From positions 1 through 8,750 of the forward strand of contig JBKPCR010000248.1 in NCBI GenBank assembly GCA_046727435.1: 8,750 nt of DNA. The letters are read 5' to 3'. The notes below the pieces were generated by a model. That model had not been told where the DNA came from. It saw only the letters and a program-made list of their open reading frames with translations, and made no database searches. A program made the position numbers and the translations under genes. Below, piece by piece: positions 6,673 to 8,750 of this stretch (positions are counted from its first letter, which is position 1; each line of letters starts with the position of its first letter). This stretch comes from CAVPRW01 sp046727435 [NCBI: bacterium]. GTDB taxonomy: Bacteria > Tectomicrobia > Entotheonellia > J063.

Positions 6673-7839
6673 TCAACCGTTCCGTCTGGTCGACGAGCGA
6701 CGCCGGGTTGCATGGAGTTGGTGATACAGCTGCAGCACCTCTTCAACCTGACGCGGGCGTGAGAAGCCGTGCTCGATCCGCTGCCGTCCTCGCAACCCCA
6801 TTTGGCGAGCCTGTTCCTGGGCCCGTAAGAGTCTGCTGATGGCATGCGCTAGGGCCGTCTGAGCGTGGGGCGCAACGAGTATGCCAGTTTCACCATCGAG
6901 GACGATATCCTGCAGGGCGCCAACCCGCATAGCGACCACTGCCTTGCCGACCGCCATGGCCTCGAGCACCGCTCGGCACGACCCCTCTGAACCAGGTGCT
7001 AGCAGTACGAAGATATCCATAGCTGCCAGGACCTCTGGAAGGTCGTCCTCGCGATAGCCCCCGAAGATCACCGCCTCGGCTAACCCGAACTCACGGATCC
7101 GTCGCTCAACTTGTGGTCGAAACTCGCCTTTACCGACGATTAAAAGGCGTGCAGCCGGGATTGTCGTGTGCACCTGGGCGAAGGCTTCGACTAGGGTGAG
7201 GTGGCCACGGGAGGGGGCGAGGCGCGCGACGATACCGACCAGCGGGGTCGTCGCGCTCATCCCGAGCTCTCGGCGGATGTGGGCACCCGACAGCGCGGGA
7301 TGGAAGCGTTGACTGTCGACAGCCCCAGCGATGACAGAGATACGCGCGGACGATATCCGCAGCCTTTCGGCCAAGTCCCGTTGAAGCGTCGAGCTCACGG
7401 TGATGAGGTGCGCGGCGCCATGTCGTAACAGCCAACGATTGCTCAATGAGCGTGGCGGACGCGGGGTGTGCACTGTGCGCACCTGGAGCGGCACACGTCC
7501 TCTGCTAGGATTCAACAGCCTGACGGCCGACAACGCCAGCCAATGGTCGTGCGACAGATGCGTGTGTAGAACGTCGACTGGCGTACGGCGCAGGAACGCG
7601 CTCAACGTGCGCACATCCTGCAGCCATGATGAAGGGTGAAAACGGGGATCGAGCCGGAGCCCTTCGAGGAGTGGGACCCCAGCCTTGCGAGCCAGCTCTT
7701 CGACCTGACTGCCGGCTGGGACACCAAGGACAACCTGCTGCCGACGTTCGAGCAGCCCCTGCGCCAGCCCCAGCACTGGTTCCGCTGTCCCAGTCCACCA
7801 TCGGTTGCTCAGTAAATGGAGAATCGACAACGGCCGCAT
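6673..7839 (-). CDS. GT4 family glycosyltransferase
   Basis: A 388-residue GT-B fold glycosyltransferase. The N-terminal domain has LHLLSNRWWTGTAEPVLGLA (8-27), the usual glycine loop in a degenerate form with Trp-Trp, then a DVLHTHLSHDHW segment (89-100) typical of the acceptor domain. The donor domain has VARLAPSRGHLTLVEAF (204-220), where R207 sits in the phosphate-binding loop, and the EX7E element EGSCRAVLE (E285/E293) followed by AVGKAVV. It probably adds one sugar to the growing core oligosaccharide; donor and linkage are unknown. It ends in a strongly basic tail (RRRSSTRRNG). It starts 8 bp after the preceding GT2 gene, whose stop codon lies inside the Shine-Dalgarno AGGTGA (7853-7848), a sign of coupled translation. 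Forty bases separate it from the AsnB-like gene. Confidence 0.89.
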   Translation of the reverse strand: MRPLSILHLLSNRWWTGTAEPVLGLAQGLLERRQQVVLGVPAGSQVEELARKAGVPLLEGLRLDPRFHPSSWLQDVRTLSAFLRRTPVDVLHTHLSHDHWLALSAVRLLNPSRGRVPLQVRTVHTPRPPRSLSNRWLLRHGAAHLITVSSTLQRDLAERLRISSARISVIAGAVDSQRFHPALSGAHIRRELGMSATTPLVGIVARLAPSRGHLTLVEAFAQVHTTIPAARLLIVGKGEFRPQVERRIREFGLAEAVIFGGYREDDLPEVLAAMDIFVLLAPGSEGSCRAVLEAMAVGKAVVAMRVGALQDIVLDGETGILVAPHAQTALAHAISRLLRAQEQARQMGLRGRQRIEHGFSRPRQVEEVLQLYHQLHATRRRSSTRRNG

Positions 7840-7847
7840 GCGTCAAC

Positions 7848-8621
7848 TCACCTATTCGACTTCGCTGCCATCTCCCAGAGCTTCGTCTCTCGGATAAAGA
7901 CGCTATAGGCGTAACTCACCGCCATGATCAGTCCCGGGATGCCATCACGAAAGCCCTGCTTCAGCACATAATTGCGCAGGAAACGCCCTAGAGGGCGCAT
8001 GACCAATGCGGTGCAGCGAAACGGCTGGCCTTGGTCCCGTAGGTCGAGTGCGGCCAGCTCAGTATAGCGATCGAGGCGTTGGATGACATCACTGATCCCC
8101 TGGTAACTGTGGTGCTCGAGGGGCTGCCGCAAACGTTCAACTCGGCCGTCGATCGCTACCGATTCATGCACGCGCCGAGCCTTGAAACCTCCCCTACCGC
8201 GCTTGAACAGGCGGATCTGATAATCGGGATATAGGCCTCCATAGCGCAACCAATGCCCCCACAAATAGTTGCGCCGGGGCAGGGCATAGCCATTGGCACG
8301 CGTGGCCATCGGCTGTTGCTGCAGAGTCGCAATCTCCTGGTGTAACCCCTCGCTCACTCGTTCATCGGCATCGAGGCTGAGAATCCAGTCGCCAGTCGCA
8401 AGCGCGATCGCGGCATTCTTCGCCGGGGCATAGCCTTCCCACGGACGGCTATAGGTGTGCGGAGTATATTTCGAGCACAGTTCCAGAGTACGGTCAACGC
8501 TGCCCGTATCCACGACGATGATTTCATCCGCCCAACGCACTGACTCCAGGCAGTCGCCGATCTGTGCTGCCTCATTACGCGTGATGATCGTCACCGACAG
8601 CTTACACGTGGGTAGGGTCAT
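7848..8621 (-). CDS. GT2 family glycosyltransferase, WaaE/KdtX-like
   Basis: A 257-residue GT-A fold inverting glycosyltransferase. The N-terminus KLSVTIITRNEA (7-18) opens the nucleotide-binding fold. VVDTGSVD (36-43) carries the donor-contacting aspartate and LSLDADERV (81-89) the metal-binding DXD. GLYPDYQIRLFKRG (129-142) and VHESV (151-155) are typical of the WaaE/KdtX group, whose known members add glucose to heptose I of the LPS core. The assignment is by family pattern, and donor and acceptor are inferred. The C-terminal part has a weakly hydrophobic stretch (GIPGLIMAVSYAYSVFI, 227-243) that may touch the membrane. I chose the ATG at 8621 over the one at 8639 because homologues begin close to the KLSV strand and AGG lies four bases upstream. 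It overlaps the Trm112-like gene by 20 bp. Confidence 0.87.
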   Translation of the reverse strand: MTLPTCKLSVTIITRNEAAQIGDCLESVRWADEIIVVDTGSVDRTLELCSKYTPHTYSRPWEGYAPAKNAAIALATGDWILSLDADERVSEGLHQEIATLQQQPMATRANGYALPRRNYLWGHWLRYGGLYPDYQIRLFKRGRGGFKARRVHESVAIDGRVERLRQPLEHHSYQGISDVIQRLDRYTELAALDLRDQGQPFRCTALVMRPLGRFLRNYVLKQGFRDGIPGLIMAVSYAYSVFIRETKLWEMAAKSNR

Positions 8622-8750
8622 CCAACCTGACCGCCTCATCGATGAGCATCACCGGGATGTTGTCGCGGATCTCATATAGCAGCCGACAGGCTTCACAGAC
8701 CAGCCCGTTGCCATCCTTCGCCAATCGAATGTCACCTTTACATTTGGGGC
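8602..8750 (-). CDS. Trm112/YcaR-like small zinc-binding protein (partial, N-terminus outside window)
   Basis: The last 48 full codons of a small protein that reads off the window edge, ending DDPTHV then TAA. The visible part begins with a split codon ending in GC, probably Cys, then PKC, and has CEAC further on. Together these would form the four-cysteine zinc site of Trm112-type proteins. RLLYEIRDNIPVMLIDEA is the family's characteristic segment; E. coli YcaR has the related LAFPLRDGIPVLLETEA. YcaR is about 60 residues, so only around a dozen are missing. Bacterial members often lie among LPS genes (lpxK, kdsB), as here, but their function is not established. Eukaryotic and archaeal Trm112 are activating partners of methyltransferases. 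The gene overlaps the GT2 gene by 20 bp. Confidence 0.85.
   Translation of the reverse strand, partial: PKCKGDIRLAKDGNGLVCEACRLLYEIRDNIPVMLIDEAVRLDDPTHV

Noticed and set aside
6633-6845. 71-codon N-terminal extension of the AsnB-like gene
   Set aside because: The glutaminase nucleophile must be the residue after Met. An upstream start would bury Cys2 and would read mostly through the preceding glycosyltransferase gene in another frame.
8622-8639. Earlier ATG at 8639 for the GT2 gene
   Set aside because: It adds six residues (MRRSGW) not expected before the KLSV strand, lacks a Shine-Dalgarno and lengthens the overlap with the Trm112-like gene.

Overview
The window carries eight genes, all on the minus strand and tightly packed, so transcription runs from high to low coordinates. 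They form a lipopolysaccharide (LPS) core/oligosaccharide assembly and export cluster of a Gram-negative-type bacterium. MsbA, the inner-membrane flippase for lipid A-core, and a Trm112/YcaR-type small zinc protein flank the cluster. In E. coli homologues of these two sit close together (msbA-lpxK-ycaQ-ycaR-kdsB). Base composition looks to be in the high 50s % GC by eye. The species cannot be fixed from the sequence. A proteobacterium, or an LPS-producing lineage such as Nitrospirota or NC10, would fit, but that is a guess.

Layout in transcription order: (1) 3' part of a Trm112-like gene, 8750-8602; (2) a WaaE/KdtX-like family 2 glycosyltransferase, 8621-7848, overlapping gene 1 by 20 bp; (3) a GT4 glycosyltransferase, 7839-6673; (4) a class II glutamine-dependent asparagine synthetase-like amidotransferase (AsnB family), 6632-4668; (5) a second GT4, 4720-3593, overlapping gene 4 by 53 bp; a 120-bp gap with a candidate extended -10 promoter and a palindrome; (6) a WaaG-like GT4, 3472-2297; (7) a class I SAM-dependent methyltransferase, 2209-1493, probably starting at TTG; (8) msbA, 1496 to beyond base 1, joined to gene 7 by an ATGA overlap and cut off just after its Walker B motif.

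The likely joint role is this: the four glycosyltransferases add core or oligosaccharide sugars on the cytoplasmic face of the inner membrane, the AsnB-like enzyme and the methyltransferase may modify a sugar (carboxamide, methyl), and MsbA exports the product. The cluster probably splits into two transcription units at the 120-bp gap. No stretch over 300 bases lacks a gene. I see no tRNA, rRNA, CRISPR array or insertion sequence.

The most notable detail is a run of seven C (coding strand, 4741-4735) near the 3' end of the AsnB-like gene. With eight C the gene would stop in a neat ATGA overlap with the next gene; with six C it would fuse in frame to it; with the seven present it carries a proline/arginine-rich tail across the 53-bp overlap. 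This suggests a slippery or phase-variable junction, or a homopolymer error in the assembly. Apart from this I see a recognisable LPS cluster, not a clearly new system.
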